Shown: positions 33,621 through 42,249, numbered from the stretch's first letter. The stretch: DNA of 64,000 nt from Streptomyces viridiviolaceus (GCF_014650995.1 NZ_BMWA01000017.1:65210-129209), one strand, 5' to 3'. Translations and numbers: made by a program. Notes: generated by a model from the letters alone, not told the origin.

Positions 33621-34606
33621 GCGGTCCCGACATCTCCGTCGTGATCTGCGTCTACACCGAGGACCGCTGGGAGGACATCCTCGCGGCGGTCTCCTCGGTG
33701 CTGGCGCAGTCCCACCCGGCCCTGGAGACGCTGCTGGTCGTCGACCACAACGAGGCGCTCCGGGACCGGCTGGCCAAGGAGTACAAGGAGGCCGGGGACG
33801 TGCGGGTGCTCGCCAACGCGGGCCCCCGCGGCCTGTCCGCCGGCCGCAACACCGGCATCGCCGCCTCGCGCGGCGAGGTCATCGCCTTCCTCGACGACGA
33901 CGCCGTGGCCGAACGCGACTGGCTCAGGCACTTCGCCGCGGGGTTCGCCGACCCGAAGGTCATGGCCGTCGGCGGGCGCACGGTGCCGATCTGGGCGTCG
34001 GGCCGCCGGCCGGCCTGGTTCCCCGAGGAGTTCGACTGGGTGGTGGGCTGCACCTACCGCGGGCTGCCGCCCGGCCGGGTCCGGGTGCGCAACGTACTCG
34101 GCGGCAACGCCTCCTTCCGTCGTACGGCCTTCGACGCGGCGGGCGGCTTCGCCACCGGCATCGGGCGCGACGGCGACAAGCGCCCGCTGGGGTGCGAGGA
34201 GACCGAGCTGTGCATCCGGCTCTCCCGCGCCCGCCCCGACGCCGTACTGCTGATCGACGACCGGGCGGTGATCCACCACCGGGTGCCCGAGGCACGGGAG
34301 CACTTCGGCTACTTCCGCACCCGCACCTACGCCGAGGGCCTGTCCAAGGCCCTGGTGGCCCGGAGCGTCGGCGCGGACAAGGGGCTGGAGTCCGAACGCC
34401 GGTACACCACCCGGGTTCTGCCGGCCGGTGTCGTGCGCGGGCTGCGGGACGCCGTGCTGGCCCGGCCGGGCGGCGCGGGACGGGCGGGTGCGATCGTCGC
34501 CGGGGTGCTCACGGCGGCGGGCGGCTACGTGGTGGGGAGCGTCCGGGCGCGGCGCGGCGGTGCCACGTTCTCCGTGGCGCCGGTCGGGGAGGCCGCACAT
34601 GACTGA
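33617..34606 (+). CDS. Family 2 glycosyltransferase starting at TTG
   Basis: A 329-residue GT2 enzyme with ISVVICVYTEDRWEDILAAV, a TLLVVDHNE segment, RGLSAGRNTGIA, the DxD motif in FLDDDAVAE, and a catalytic-base region LGCEETELCIRLSR. The only start consistent with the conserved N-terminus is TTG at 33617, overlapping the previous stop as TTGA, with GGGGGAAGG upstream as Shine-Dalgarno. A C-terminal segment (AGAIVAGVLTAAGGYVVGSV) could be a membrane anchor. Its 3' end overlaps the deacetylase start by 8 bases. Confidence 0.87.
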   Translation: MSGPDISVVICVYTEDRWEDILAAVSSVLAQSHPALETLLVVDHNEALRDRLAKEYKEAGDVRVLANAGPRGLSAGRNTGIAASRGEVIAFLDDDAVAERDWLRHFAAGFADPKVMAVGGRTVPIWASGRRPAWFPEEFDWVVGCTYRGLPPGRVRVRNVLGGNASFRRTAFDAAGGFATGIGRDGDKRPLGCEETELCIRLSRARPDAVLLIDDRAVIHHRVPEAREHFGYFRTRTYAEGLSKALVARSVGADKGLESERRYTTRVLPAGVVRGLRDAVLARPGGAGRAGAIVAGVLTAAGGYVVGSVRARRGGATFSVAPVGEAAHD

Positions 34607-35414
34607 GGCTCACCCGGCCGACGCGCGCGTGCCGGTCCTGATGTACCACGCGGTCGCGACCGACCCGAACGACGCCACCCGTGTGCTGTCGGTGTCCCCG
34701 GAGGCGTTCGCCGAGCAGATGGCGGTGATCGCCGACCGGGGCCGCACCCCGATCGGCACGGCCGACCTGGCCGCCGCCTGGCGCTCCGGCCGCCCGTTGC
34801 CGAAGCGGCCGGTCCTCATCACCTTCGACGACGGCTACGAGGGCGTGCACGGGCACGCCCTGCCCGTGCTGGCCAAACACGGCTTCGCGGCCACGGTGTT
34901 CGTCTCGACCGGCTGGCTGCGCGGACCGTACGACACCGGGGGCGCGCTGGACACCATGCTCGACTGGGACCAGGTCCGCGACCTTGCCGAGGCGGGCGTG
35001 GAGATCGGCGGACACAGCCACACGCATCCGCAGCTCGACCAACTGGGCGACGCGCGGCTGCGGTTCGAGCTGATCCACTGCAAGGAGATCATCGCGGACC
35101 AGCTGGGCACCGTCCCGGCCTCGTTCGCCTACCCCTACGGCTACTCCGACCGCCGGGTGCGGGAGGCGGTGCGCGAGACGGGGTACGCGCAGGCGCTCGC
35201 CGTGGGGAACGGCCTGGCGCACCGCCGTCAGGGGCCGTACGCACTGCGGCGCGTCACCGTGCGCCGCAGCACGGGACTCGACGAGTTCGAACGGCTGGTC
35301 GAGGGGCGGGCGATCGGCCGCACCTTCGCCCGGGACCGCGCCCTCACCAAGGGCTACGCGGTCGTCCGACGGGCGCGGCAGCTGCGCGGCCGGCTCCCCG
35401 GCGCCGGTACCTGA
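34599..35414 (+). CDS. Polysaccharide deacetylase (NodB/CE4)
   Basis: A 271-residue CE4 enzyme. Motif 1 is LITFDDGYEG with the catalytic and metal-binding Asp pair, motif 2 is GGHSHTHPQLDQL with the zinc His residues, and motif 3 is FAYPYGYSDRRV. It has no signal peptide and starts with a metal-site-like VPVLMYHAV segment. It would remove N-acetyl groups from a polymer or precursor made by the two upstream glycosyltransferases. The overlap with the upstream gene indicates tight coupling and possibly a complex. Confidence 0.9.
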   Translation: MTEAHPADARVPVLMYHAVATDPNDATRVLSVSPEAFAEQMAVIADRGRTPIGTADLAAAWRSGRPLPKRPVLITFDDGYEGVHGHALPVLAKHGFAATVFVSTGWLRGPYDTGGALDTMLDWDQVRDLAEAGVEIGGHSHTHPQLDQLGDARLRFELIHCKEIIADQLGTVPASFAYPYGYSDRRVREAVRETGYAQALAVGNGLAHRRQGPYALRRVTVRRSTGLDEFERLVEGRAIGRTFARDRALTKGYAVVRRARQLRGRLPGAGT

Positions 35415-35916
35415 CCGCCGTCGACCGGCGCGATCCGGCCGCCCCGGCACGGGCTCGGTGACCGCGCGCGGCGATGCGGCGCCAGATCCTCCGACCCGGC
35501 GCCGACGCCGCGCGCACCGCACGGCGGCAACGCCGCGACCCGGGCCGGGGGGCCACGCCAGGCCGACGCAACGACACCAAGCCGAGCCGGCACCACGCCC
35601 CGGCACGACAGAGGCGACCGGGCCGGCGGCCCTCCCACACACCCCGACACGGCGGGAACAACCGGACCCGGGCCGGTGCCGCGCCGCGGCGACGCTGTGG
35701 GGGCGAGGCGGGTCGGTGCCGTGGTCCGGTGGGGCGGCCCGGTGAAGGCCGCGGGCCCGGATGGCGCGCGGGGAAGGGCCGTTCCGGGGCGGTGGGCGCG
35801 CACGCGCGGCCCGGTGTCCTGCGGAGGCTACCGCGGGGGTCGGTGGCCGGTACCGCAGGTGTCGCGTGCCCGGGAAACCGGGTGCACGCGGCGGTCCTGT
35901 GCCGGATCATGGCGGC
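35415..35916. other. Intergenic region, no feature recognised
   Basis: These 502 bases are extremely GC-rich and contain overlapping long open frames on several strands that look like shadows of base composition. None has a Shine-Dalgarno sequence with a conserved product. I see no clear terminator stem, tRNA or repeat. The promoter of the AAA ATPase presumably lies near the right end. Confidence 0.5.
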
Positions 35917-37011
35917 ATGTCCGCGAACCCACACGACGCCCTGCCGATCCGGCTCAACGTCGACGACAGCGACTCCCCCTCCGATGTCGTCGACGCGCTG
36001 TTCCTCGGCCGTTTCGCGACGGGCGAGCAGCCGTACGCGCACGCGGCGAACATCGACCGCGTACGGTCCGGGGCGACGCTCCTGCCGCCCGGAGCGCGCG
36101 TGCTGCGGGCCGCCCGCGACGCCGACCGCAGCGCCACCCTCGCGGAGGGCGACGGCTGGACGCTGCTGATCTCGCGCTGGAACCGCGGCGCCGACGTGAC
36201 GGTCACGGCGACCAGCGCCGAGCTGGCCGAGAAGGTGCTCGGCGACGCGACGGACGGCGCGGCGGACGAGCCCGAACCGCAGCCGGAGAACGTGACGATG
36301 GGCTTCTGGTACGTCTCCCCGCGGCGCGGCCCGCACCGCACCACCCGGCAGATCTCCGCGGGCACCTGGGACGAGGTCCGGGCCAACTACACCGCTCCGG
36401 TGGCTCAGGCCATGGACCGCCTGATGAAGACGACCCCCGAGGACATCGCGGGCCGCCTGCTGCTCCTGCACGGCCCGCCGGGCACCGGCAAGACCTCGGC
36501 GCTGCGGACACTCGCCCGGTCCTGGCGGGACTGGTGCCAGGTGGACTGCGTGCTGGACCCGGAGCGGCTCTTCTCCGACGTCGGCTATCTGATGGACATC
36601 GCCATCGGCGAGGAGGACGCGGCGGGCAAGGGCCGCTGGCGCCTGCTGCTCCTGGAGGACTGCGACGAGCTGATCCGCGGGGAGGCCAAGCACACGGCCG
36701 GGCAGGCGCTGTCGCGGTTGCTGAACCTGACGGACGGCCTGCTGGGCCAGGGCCGCAACGTCCTGGTGGGCGTGACCACCAACGAGGACCTGGAACGGCT
36801 GCACCCCGCCGTCGTCCGCCCCGGCCGCTGCCTGGCCCGCATCGAGGTCGGTCCGCTGACCCGGCGGGAGGCGGTGACCTGGCTGGGCACCGAGGAGGGC
36901 GTCGGCCGCGAGGGCGCGACGCTGGCGGAGCTGTACGCGCTGCGCCGGGGCACCTCGCCGACCGCGCTGCCGGAACCCCGGGACGGGGCGGAGGCGGGAC
37001 TCTACCTGTAG
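35917..37011 (+). CDS. DUF5925-type AAA+ ATPase
   Basis: A 364-residue protein. An N-terminal alpha/beta domain (about 1-150) contains DALFLGRFATGEQPYAHAAN and the conserved MGFWYVSPRRGPHRTTRQI. The AAA+ module follows, with Walker A HGPPGTGKTSALRTLARSW, Walker B WRLLLLEDCDELI, sensor 1 LVGVTTNEDL and the arginine-finger region HPAVVRPGRC. The architecture is that of actinobacterial DUF5925 proteins; their substrate is not known. The ATG at 35917 has a poor Shine-Dalgarno sequence. The adjacent DUF72 gene starts 17 bases downstream and may be cotranscribed. Confidence 0.85.
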   Translation: MSANPHDALPIRLNVDDSDSPSDVVDALFLGRFATGEQPYAHAANIDRVRSGATLLPPGARVLRAARDADRSATLAEGDGWTLLISRWNRGADVTVTATSAELAEKVLGDATDGAADEPEPQPENVTMGFWYVSPRRGPHRTTRQISAGTWDEVRANYTAPVAQAMDRLMKTTPEDIAGRLLLLHGPPGTGKTSALRTLARSWRDWCQVDCVLDPERLFSDVGYLMDIAIGEEDAAGKGRWRLLLLEDCDELIRGEAKHTAGQALSRLLNLTDGLLGQGRNVLVGVTTNEDLERLHPAVVRPGRCLARIEVGPLTRREAVTWLGTEEGVGREGATLAELYALRRGTSPTALPEPRDGAEAGLYL

Positions 37012-37027
37012 CTGCTTTGATGGGGGT

Positions 37028-37837
37028 ATGACCCTGTTCGTCGGCACGTCGGGCTGGCAGTACCGGGACTGGCGGGACGTCCTGTACCCGCCCGGCCTGC
37101 CCGTCCGGCTGTGGCTGGAGCGGTACGCGGCCGGCTTCGCGACGGTCGAGATCAACAACGCGTTCTACCGGCTGCCGACGCGGGAGACCTTCGAGGCATG
37201 GCGGGAACGGGTGCCCGCGGATTTCGTGGTCGCGGTCAAGGCGAGCCGCTACCTCACCCACATCAAGCGTCTGCGGGACCCCGAGGAGCCGGTGCACCGC
37301 CTGATGAGCCACGCTGCGGGCCTGGGCGACCGCCTCGGTCCCGTCCTGCTGCAGCTGCCGCCGACCCTGCGGGCCGACCCCGGGCTGCTGGACGCCTGCC
37401 TGGCGTGTTTTCCGCCGGGCACGCGGATCGCGGTGGAACCCCGGCACGAGTCCTGGTGGACCCCCGAGGTGCGGGAGGTCCTCACGTCCCGGGGCGCGGC
37501 GCTGTGCTGGGCCGACGTCCTGGCCCGCCCGGTCACGCCCCTGTGGCGCACCACCGACTGGGGCTACGTCCGTTTCCACCAGGGGCGCGCCGCCGCCTGG
37601 CCGCACTACGGCAGCCGGTCCCTGCGGACGTGGGTCGACCGTGTCGCGACGACCTGGGCGGACGAGCACGACGTGTACGCGTACTTCAACAACGACCCGA
37701 ACGCGGCGGCGGTGGGGGACGCGGAGGTCTTCGCCCGAGCGGCGCGGACGGCGGGCCTGACGGTCACCCGGACGCCGGCCACGACGCAACCGCCGACAGG
37801 TGCCGCCCCTGTCCGAAAGCGCGCTCAGTCCCCGTAG
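37028..37837 (+). CDS. DUF72 (YecE-family) protein
   Basis: A 269-residue TIM-barrel-like protein of the DUF72/YecE family: VGTSGWQYRDWRDVLYPPGL at the start, VEINNAFYRLPTRETFEAWR, FVVAVKASRYLTHIKRL, VLLQLPPTL, and AYFNNDPNAAAVGDA near the end. The biochemical role of the family is unresolved. It follows the AAA gene closely. Its last 13 bases overlap the end of the convergent GntR gene. Confidence 0.9.
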   Translation: MTLFVGTSGWQYRDWRDVLYPPGLPVRLWLERYAAGFATVEINNAFYRLPTRETFEAWRERVPADFVVAVKASRYLTHIKRLRDPEEPVHRLMSHAAGLGDRLGPVLLQLPPTLRADPGLLDACLACFPPGTRIAVEPRHESWWTPEVREVLTSRGAALCWADVLARPVTPLWRTTDWGYVRFHQGRAAAWPHYGSRSLRTWVDRVATTWADEHDVYAYFNNDPNAAAVGDAEVFARAARTAGLTVTRTPATTQPPTGAAPVRKRAQSP

Positions 37838-38193
37838 GCCGCCCGCAGGGCATCCCGAACGGCGGCCAACGCGTCACCTTCCGTGAGTCCGAGCCGCCGA
37901 GCCCGCTCGGCATAGACCTGCGCGGCCGACGCCGACTCCCGCTCGGCGGCCGAGCCCGCGGCCGCGACGAACGTCCCGTTGCGCCCGCGCGTCTCGATCA
38001 CTCCGTCCGCCTCCAGGGCGCGGTACGCCTTGGCGACCGTGTTCGCGGCGAGCCCCAGGGACTCGGCCAGACCGCGCACGGTCGGCAGCCGGTACCCGAC
38101 CGGCAGCGCCCCCGACCGCGCCTGCTCGGAGATCTGCGCGCGCACCTGCTCGTAGGGCGGGGCACCGTCGTCGATGTGGATCTGCAAGGTCAC
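37825..38193 (-). CDS. Short GntR-family (YtrA) regulator
   Basis: A 122-residue protein: the winged helix (PPYEQVRAQISEQARSGAL, TVRGLAESLGLAANTVAKAY, ETRGRNGTFVA) and only a short helical tail, as in the YtrA subfamily. GTG at 38193 is chosen; no Shine-Dalgarno is present, and GACAAT about 10 bases upstream could be the -10 of a leaderless message. YtrA genes usually precede ABC exporters, but here the neighbours are an acetyltransferase (divergent) and a DUF72 gene, so the target is unclear. Confidence 0.85.
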   Translation of the reverse strand: MTLQIHIDDGAPPYEQVRAQISEQARSGALPVGYRLPTVRGLAESLGLAANTVAKAYRALEADGVIETRGRNGTFVAAAGSAAERESASAAQVYAERARRLGLTEGDALAAVRDALRAAYGD

Positions 38194-38263
38194 GCGGCGA
38201 TTGTCGCGCACCCGGCGGAAAATGGGAGGCACCGGGGCGCCGGCCGCCGTAGCGTGCGCCCCC

Positions 38264-39193
38264 ATGACCGTCCTTGTACGCGACCTGCGTCCCGACGTCC
38301 CGGCCGATGTCGAGGCGTTCGCCCATGTCCGTCATCTCGCCCTGCCGTTCATCCTGTGGACTCCGGCCGCCGTCGTCCACCACCTGGTCCACACCCATCC
38401 GGAGGTCCGGAGCCGCTCCTTCGTCGCGGAGGAGGACGGGGAGACGATCGGCACGGCCCAGGTCGGGCTGGTCCACGACAGCCCGGAGCCCGGCCAGGCG
38501 TACCTCAACATCTACGTCCACCCGGACAGGGTCCGGCGCGGCGCCGGCGGGCTCCTGGTGCGGACGGCCGAGGAGTACCTGGCCGCCGAGGGGGCGACGA
38601 AGCTGTTCGCCTGGGTGCTGGACGAGCCCGCCAACCGTGCCTTCGCCGAGGGGCGCGGCTACGAGCGGCGGCGCTCCGCCCACTTCCTCCGGCTGGACCT
38701 GGCGAACGGCACGCTCCCGCCGCTGCCGTCCCCGCCCGCCGGCGTGGAGCTGCGCACCGCGGCCGACTACGCGGACGATCCGCGCCCGTTGTTCAGGCTG
38801 GACGCCGAGACGATGGCGGACGAACCCGGCGACGTCGAGACGGAGTTCACCGACTACGAGGCGTGGCTCGCCGAGACCTGGCGGCATCCGCTGCTGAACC
38901 ACGACCTGACCACGGTCGCGGTCGTCGACGGCCGTCCCGTGGCCTTCAGCTCCGCCTTCACCGACGGCCGCGAACGCTACTCCACCGCCATGACCGGCAC
39001 CGCCCGCGCCTACCGCGGCCGGGGTCTTGCCAGGCTCGTCAAGACGGCCTCCCTGCACCGGGCCCGCGCCGCCGGGTACATGGAGGCCTTCACGGGCAAC
39101 GACACCGGGAACGCACCGATGCTCGCGATCAACAAGCGGCTCGGGTACGAGATCTGCGGAACGGAGGTGCGGTATGTCCGCGAACTCGGCTGA
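38264..39193 (+). CDS. Tandem GNAT acetyltransferase
   Basis: A 309-residue protein with two GNAT folds. The first covers about 1-150 (IYVHPDRVRRGAGGLLVRTA, AWVLDEPANRAFAEGRGYER). The second covers about 155-309 (TGTARAYRGRGLARLVKTAS, GNDTGNAPMLAINKRLGYEI). The acetyl-CoA-binding R/Q-x-x-G-x-G/A appears in both. It resembles mycothiol-synthase-like and antibiotic-modifying double GNATs, but the substrate is unknown. The DUF402 gene overlaps its last 20 bases, so the two are coupled. Confidence 0.86.
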   Translation: MTVLVRDLRPDVPADVEAFAHVRHLALPFILWTPAAVVHHLVHTHPEVRSRSFVAEEDGETIGTAQVGLVHDSPEPGQAYLNIYVHPDRVRRGAGGLLVRTAEEYLAAEGATKLFAWVLDEPANRAFAEGRGYERRRSAHFLRLDLANGTLPPLPSPPAGVELRTAADYADDPRPLFRLDAETMADEPGDVETEFTDYEAWLAETWRHPLLNHDLTTVAVVDGRPVAFSSAFTDGRERYSTAMTGTARAYRGRGLARLVKTASLHRARAAGYMEAFTGNDTGNAPMLAINKRLGYEICGTEVRYVRELG

Positions 39194-39674
39194 ACGGCAG
39201 GCCCGGGTGGAGGTCGTCCTGGTCAAGGCGGGCCGTACGAAGATCCGCTACGAGAGCGCGCTCCTGCACGACGACGGCACCCGGATCGCCGTCCGTGCCC
39301 CCTGGGCCGGTGAGGGCGTCCGGGACTTCGGCTTCGTGCGTTTCGAGGCCGGTGACGTCTTCACCGAGTACTACTGGCGCGACCGCTGGTACTCCGTCAA
39401 GGAGGTCCGCGCCGGTTCGGGCGCGCTGAAGGGCTGGTACTGCGACGTCACCCGCCCGGCCGTGCGCACCGGTGCGGAGCTGGTCGTGGAGGACCTCGAC
39501 CTGGACCTGTGGCGCTCCGCGGACGGCACGGATGTACGGCGGCTGGACGAGGACGAGTTCGCCGAGAGCGGGCTCGCGGAACGGGACCCCGGGGCCGCTG
39601 CCGCAGCCGTGGCCGCGCTGGACGAGCTGGAGCGGCTGGCCCGCGGGGACGGCTTCGCGGCGCTGCTGGCGTAG
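39174..39674 (+). CDS. DUF402 phosphatase-like protein
   Basis: A 166-residue protein of the DUF402/FomD type, whose characterised members hydrolyse nucleoside diphosphates or nucleotidyl phosphonates with a metal. Conserved acidic and aromatic residues are visible: FTEYYWRDRWYSVKEVR, LKGWYCDVTRPAVR and VEDLDLDLWRSADGT. It ends with a helix rich in Ala. GGAGG lies 6 bases before the ATG, inside the upstream GNAT gene. The physiological substrate here is unknown. Confidence 0.85.
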   Translation: MSANSAERQARVEVVLVKAGRTKIRYESALLHDDGTRIAVRAPWAGEGVRDFGFVRFEAGDVFTEYYWRDRWYSVKEVRAGSGALKGWYCDVTRPAVRTGAELVVEDLDLDLWRSADGTDVRRLDEDEFAESGLAERDPGAAAAAVAALDELERLARGDGFAALLA

Positions 39675-39684
39675 GAGTGCCGGG

Positions 39685-40302
39685 TCAGGCCGGCTCCGCG
39701 ACCACCGCGTACCGCTCGTCGTCGACCTCTCTCCCCCACAGCGACGCATCGTCCGACAGCCGCTCCACGCGCACCCGTCCGGCGAGCGGCGTGAGGAGGG
39801 CGGTGAGCCGGTCGGCGGGTATGCCGACCGGGGCGACGGTCCCCCACACGCCCTCGACCAGGACCAGCCTCCCTCCCGGGCGCAGCAGCTCCCGCCAGTG
39901 CCGCAGCGCCCGGCCGGGGTCGGGCAGCGTCCACAGCACGTGCCGGACCAGGACGGCGTCGAAGCGTTGCTGCCCCACCGGCGGTGCCGCGGCGTCACCG
40001 GTCAGGAACACGGCGTCACGTCCGGCCAGTTTGGCCCTGGCCCGCTCCACCATGGCCGGGGACCGGTCCACGCCGGTGACGCGGTGTCCCTGTTCGGCGG
40101 CGAGCAGCGACAGGCTGCCGGTGCCGCAGCCGGCGTCGAGGACGTCGCCCGGCCGTGCGGGCAGCCAGGAGCTCAGCCGGCGGGCCCAGGCACGGCGGAC
40201 GCCGGCGTCGCGCAGGCCGTGGTCGGGCTCGTCGTCGAAGACGGCGGCCTGCGCGTCCCAGTCGACACCGGGCGGAGTCGTCCCGTCACTGTCGTTCGTC
40301 AT
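39685..40302 (-). CDS. Class I SAM-dependent methyltransferase
   Basis: A 205-residue enzyme with motif I VLDAGCGTGSLSLLAAEQGH, motif II VTGVDRSPAM, and motif IV/post DAVLVRHVLWTLPDPGRAL and RPGGRLVLVEGVWGT. The type is small-molecule O/N/C-methyltransferase (UbiE-like). It is convergent with the DUF402 gene. Its upstream region contains two 20-base direct repeats (40312-40358), suggesting a dedicated regulator not encoded nearby. Confidence 0.88.
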   Translation of the reverse strand: MTNDSDGTTPPGVDWDAQAAVFDDEPDHGLRDAGVRRAWARRLSSWLPARPGDVLDAGCGTGSLSLLAAEQGHRVTGVDRSPAMVERARAKLAGRDAVFLTGDAAAPPVGQQRFDAVLVRHVLWTLPDPGRALRHWRELLRPGGRLVLVEGVWGTVAPVGIPADRLTALLTPLAGRVRVERLSDDASLWGREVDDERYAVVAEPA

Positions 40303-40311
40303 GCCCCAAGG

Positions 40312-40358
40312 GTGACAGCCGCCACTGACAGTCGAATCGTGACGGCCGCCACTGACAG
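40312..40358. promoter_or_regulatory. Twin 20-base direct repeats upstream of the methyltransferase
   Basis: GTGACAGCCGCCACTGACAG (40312-40331) and GTGACGGCCGCCACTGACAG (40339-40358) differ at one base and are 27 bases apart. On the minus strand each reads CTGTCA-8-TGTCA/CGTCA, that is, two direct TGTCA half-sites 13 bases apart. They end 10 bases from the methyltransferase start, so a bound regulator would cover its promoter or leader. Confidence 0.6.
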
Positions 40359-40440
40359 ACCTGTGCCGATGAGGAACTCTCGCGAAAAGGGTCTACCTCC
40401 GTGAGAACACGGAACCCGGTGGATCCGTGAGGAGGCAGCC

Positions 40441-40575
40441 ATGCGCCGTGTGACCGTGCAGAAGCCCCTGAAGAAGACGGACGCCCGCCGGGTCCGGGAG
40501 GAGGCCGACGAGCGCCCCTCCGGGCGGCCGGAGGTCCGCAAGGACATCGCACGCACCTGGTGGCCGGAGGGCTGA
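40441..40575 (+). CDS. Small basic protein, 44 residues
   Basis: ATG at 40441 follows the strong Shine-Dalgarno GAGGAGG at 7 bases. The product MRRVTVQKPLKKTDARR continues with a charged segment EEADERPSGRPEVRKDIART and ends WWPEG. It is highly charged, presumably soluble and unstructured, with a distinctive Trp-Trp near the end. It stands alone between the divergent methyltransferase and the convergent GNAT gene. Codon use is normal. Function unknown. Confidence 0.66.
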   Translation: MRRVTVQKPLKKTDARRVREEADERPSGRPEVRKDIARTWWPEG

Positions 40576-40585
40576 GCCGGTCCGT

Positions 40586-41047
40586 TCACGAGACACGTCG
40601 GAGCAGCTTCTTGCGGTAGTGGATGCGGTCGTAGGGCCCGTCCACGCGGCGCTCCACGACCTCGTACCCGTACTTCGGATAGATCTCCTGGTTCTCCCAC
40701 ATCATGGCGTTCGTGTAGAGCCTGACCTCGGGCAGTCCCAGCGCACGCGCGTGCGCGTCCACGAATCCCAGCAGCCGCCGCCCCACGCCCGTGCCGTGCG
40801 CGTCGGGGCGGACGGCGATGCTGTCGAGGAAGAGGTGGTCCGCGAACGCCTCGACCACGACGAGGCCCACCACGGGGTCACCGGTGACGTACACCTTGCC
40901 CTCGGCCACGTTCGCGGCGTGGTCCGCCTCCATGGGTGCCGGCACCACGCCGATGCGCTCGACGTAGTGGTGGTAGGCCGCGTCGGTGACGGCTTTCACC
41001 GCGGGCACGTCGGCGGCGGCGGCCGGCCTGATCTCCTCGTTCGTCAT
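40586..41047 (-). CDS. GNAT-family acetyltransferase
   Basis: A 153-residue single-domain GNAT: IRPAAAADVPAVKAVTDAAY, LFLDSIAVRPDAHGTGVGRR with the acetyl-CoA loop, and YTNAMMWENQEIYPKYGYEV toward the end. The ATG at 41047 is preferred; the longer open frame upstream is unconserved. The substrate is unknown. Convergent with the 44-residue gene, 10 bases apart. Confidence 0.87.
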   Translation of the reverse strand: MTNEEIRPAAAADVPAVKAVTDAAYHHYVERIGVVPAPMEADHAANVAEGKVYVTGDPVVGLVVVEAFADHLFLDSIAVRPDAHGTGVGRRLLGFVDAHARALGLPEVRLYTNAMMWENQEIYPKYGYEVVERRVDGPYDRIHYRKKLLRRVS

Positions 41048-41217
41048 GCGGGGAACGGTAGCTACCTGAGCGCAGCCTGAGCACTCCCTTAACGCGACCA
41101 TAAGGATCTCCATCACCCGCCTCCAGCAGGCGATTTCGCGGTCTCCTGGGGCTAGCTTGCTGATCAACCCCACGGGTTCCGGCCCCCGTTCCCAGTGACC
41201 GTTTCGAGGAGTTCCCC

Positions 41218-42249
41218 ATGCCCGCATCCCGCAGGGTCGCCGCCGTCGCCGTCGTCGGTGCCGTCCCTCTCGCCCTGAGCGCGCTGACGGCCGCGCCCGC
41301 GTCCGCGCACGGCTCGATGGGCGACCCGGTCAGCCGGGTCTCGCAGTGTTACGCCGAGGGGCCCGAGAGCCCCCGGTCGGCCGCGTGCAAGGCGGCGGTC
41401 GCGGCGGGCGGCACGCAGGCGCTGTACGACTGGAACGGCATCCGCATCGGCAACGCCGCCGGCAAGCACCAGGAGCTGATCCCGGACGGCAAGCTGTGCA
41501 GCGCGAACGACCCGCAGTTCAAGGGGATGGACCTGGCTCGCGCCGACTGGCCGGCGACCGGCGTGAGCAGCGGCTCGTACACCTTCAAGTACCGCGTGAC
41601 CGCCCCGCACAAGGGCACCTTCAAGGTGTACATCACCAAGCCCGGTTACGACCCGTCGAAGCCGCTGGGCTGGGGCGACCTGGACCTGTCCGCCCCGGTG
41701 GCGACGGTCACCGACCCGGTCGCCTCGGGGGGCTTCTACACCTTCTCCGGCACCCTGCCCGAGCGCTCCGGCAAGCACCTGCTGTACGCGGTCTGGCAGC
41801 GCTCGGACAGCCCGGAGGCGTTCTACTCCTGCTCGGACGTCTCCTTCGGCGGCGGCAGCGGTGGCTCCGGTTCCGGCGAAGAGGCGGCGGGAGGTGCCGC
41901 CCCGGCGCCGACGGCCTCGGCTCCCTCCGAGGAGCAGATCGCCGCGGCGGCCGACAAGTCGACGATCGAGCACCGAGGCCACGGCGACCAGGACGCCGCC
42001 ACGACGACGGATCCGACTGATCCGGCGGAGTCGGCGGAGTCGGACGAGGCGACGGAGGCCGCCGCGGCCGGTGAGCCGAACCAGGTCAAGGCCGCCGGCG
42101 CCACCACCGGGAACCTCGCCGAGACCGGCGGCGACAGCAGTACGCCGTATCTCGCCGTCGGGGGCGCCGCCGCCCTGGCGCTGGGCGCGGCGGTGCTGTT
42201 CGCGTCGGTCCGCCGGCGGGCGCTGGGCGGCGGCCGGCACGGCCGCTGA
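41218..42249 (+). CDS. AA10 lytic polysaccharide monooxygenase anchored by LAXTG
   Basis: A 343-residue exported protein. The signal peptide cleaves after APASA30, exposing His31 (HGSMGDPVSR), the N-terminal half of the copper histidine brace; the second brace residue is His131 (TAPHKGTF). The catalytic AA10 domain ends near 215. An acidic Ala/Thr/Glu linker follows, then LAETG (300-304), a hydrophobic helix and a basic tail, the arrangement of sortase E substrates in Streptomyces. Most Streptomyces LPMOs are secreted free, so wall attachment is notable. Substrate (chitin or cellulose) is not decided. GAGGAG precedes the ATG. Confidence 0.92.
   Translation: MPASRRVAAVAVVGAVPLALSALTAAPASAHGSMGDPVSRVSQCYAEGPESPRSAACKAAVAAGGTQALYDWNGIRIGNAAGKHQELIPDGKLCSANDPQFKGMDLARADWPATGVSSGSYTFKYRVTAPHKGTFKVYITKPGYDPSKPLGWGDLDLSAPVATVTDPVASGGFYTFSGTLPERSGKHLLYAVWQRSDSPEAFYSCSDVSFGGGSGGSGSGEEAAGGAAPAPTASAPSEEQIAAAADKSTIEHRGHGDQDAATTTDPTDPAESAESDEATEAAAAGEPNQVKAAGATTGNLAETGGDSSTPYLAVGGAAALALGAAVLFASVRRRALGGGRHGR

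Noticed and set aside
35458-36169. Long overlapping open frames before the AAA ATPase
   Set aside because: They occur in several frames at once in very GC-rich DNA, have basic low-complexity products and no ribosome sites; they are composition shadows.
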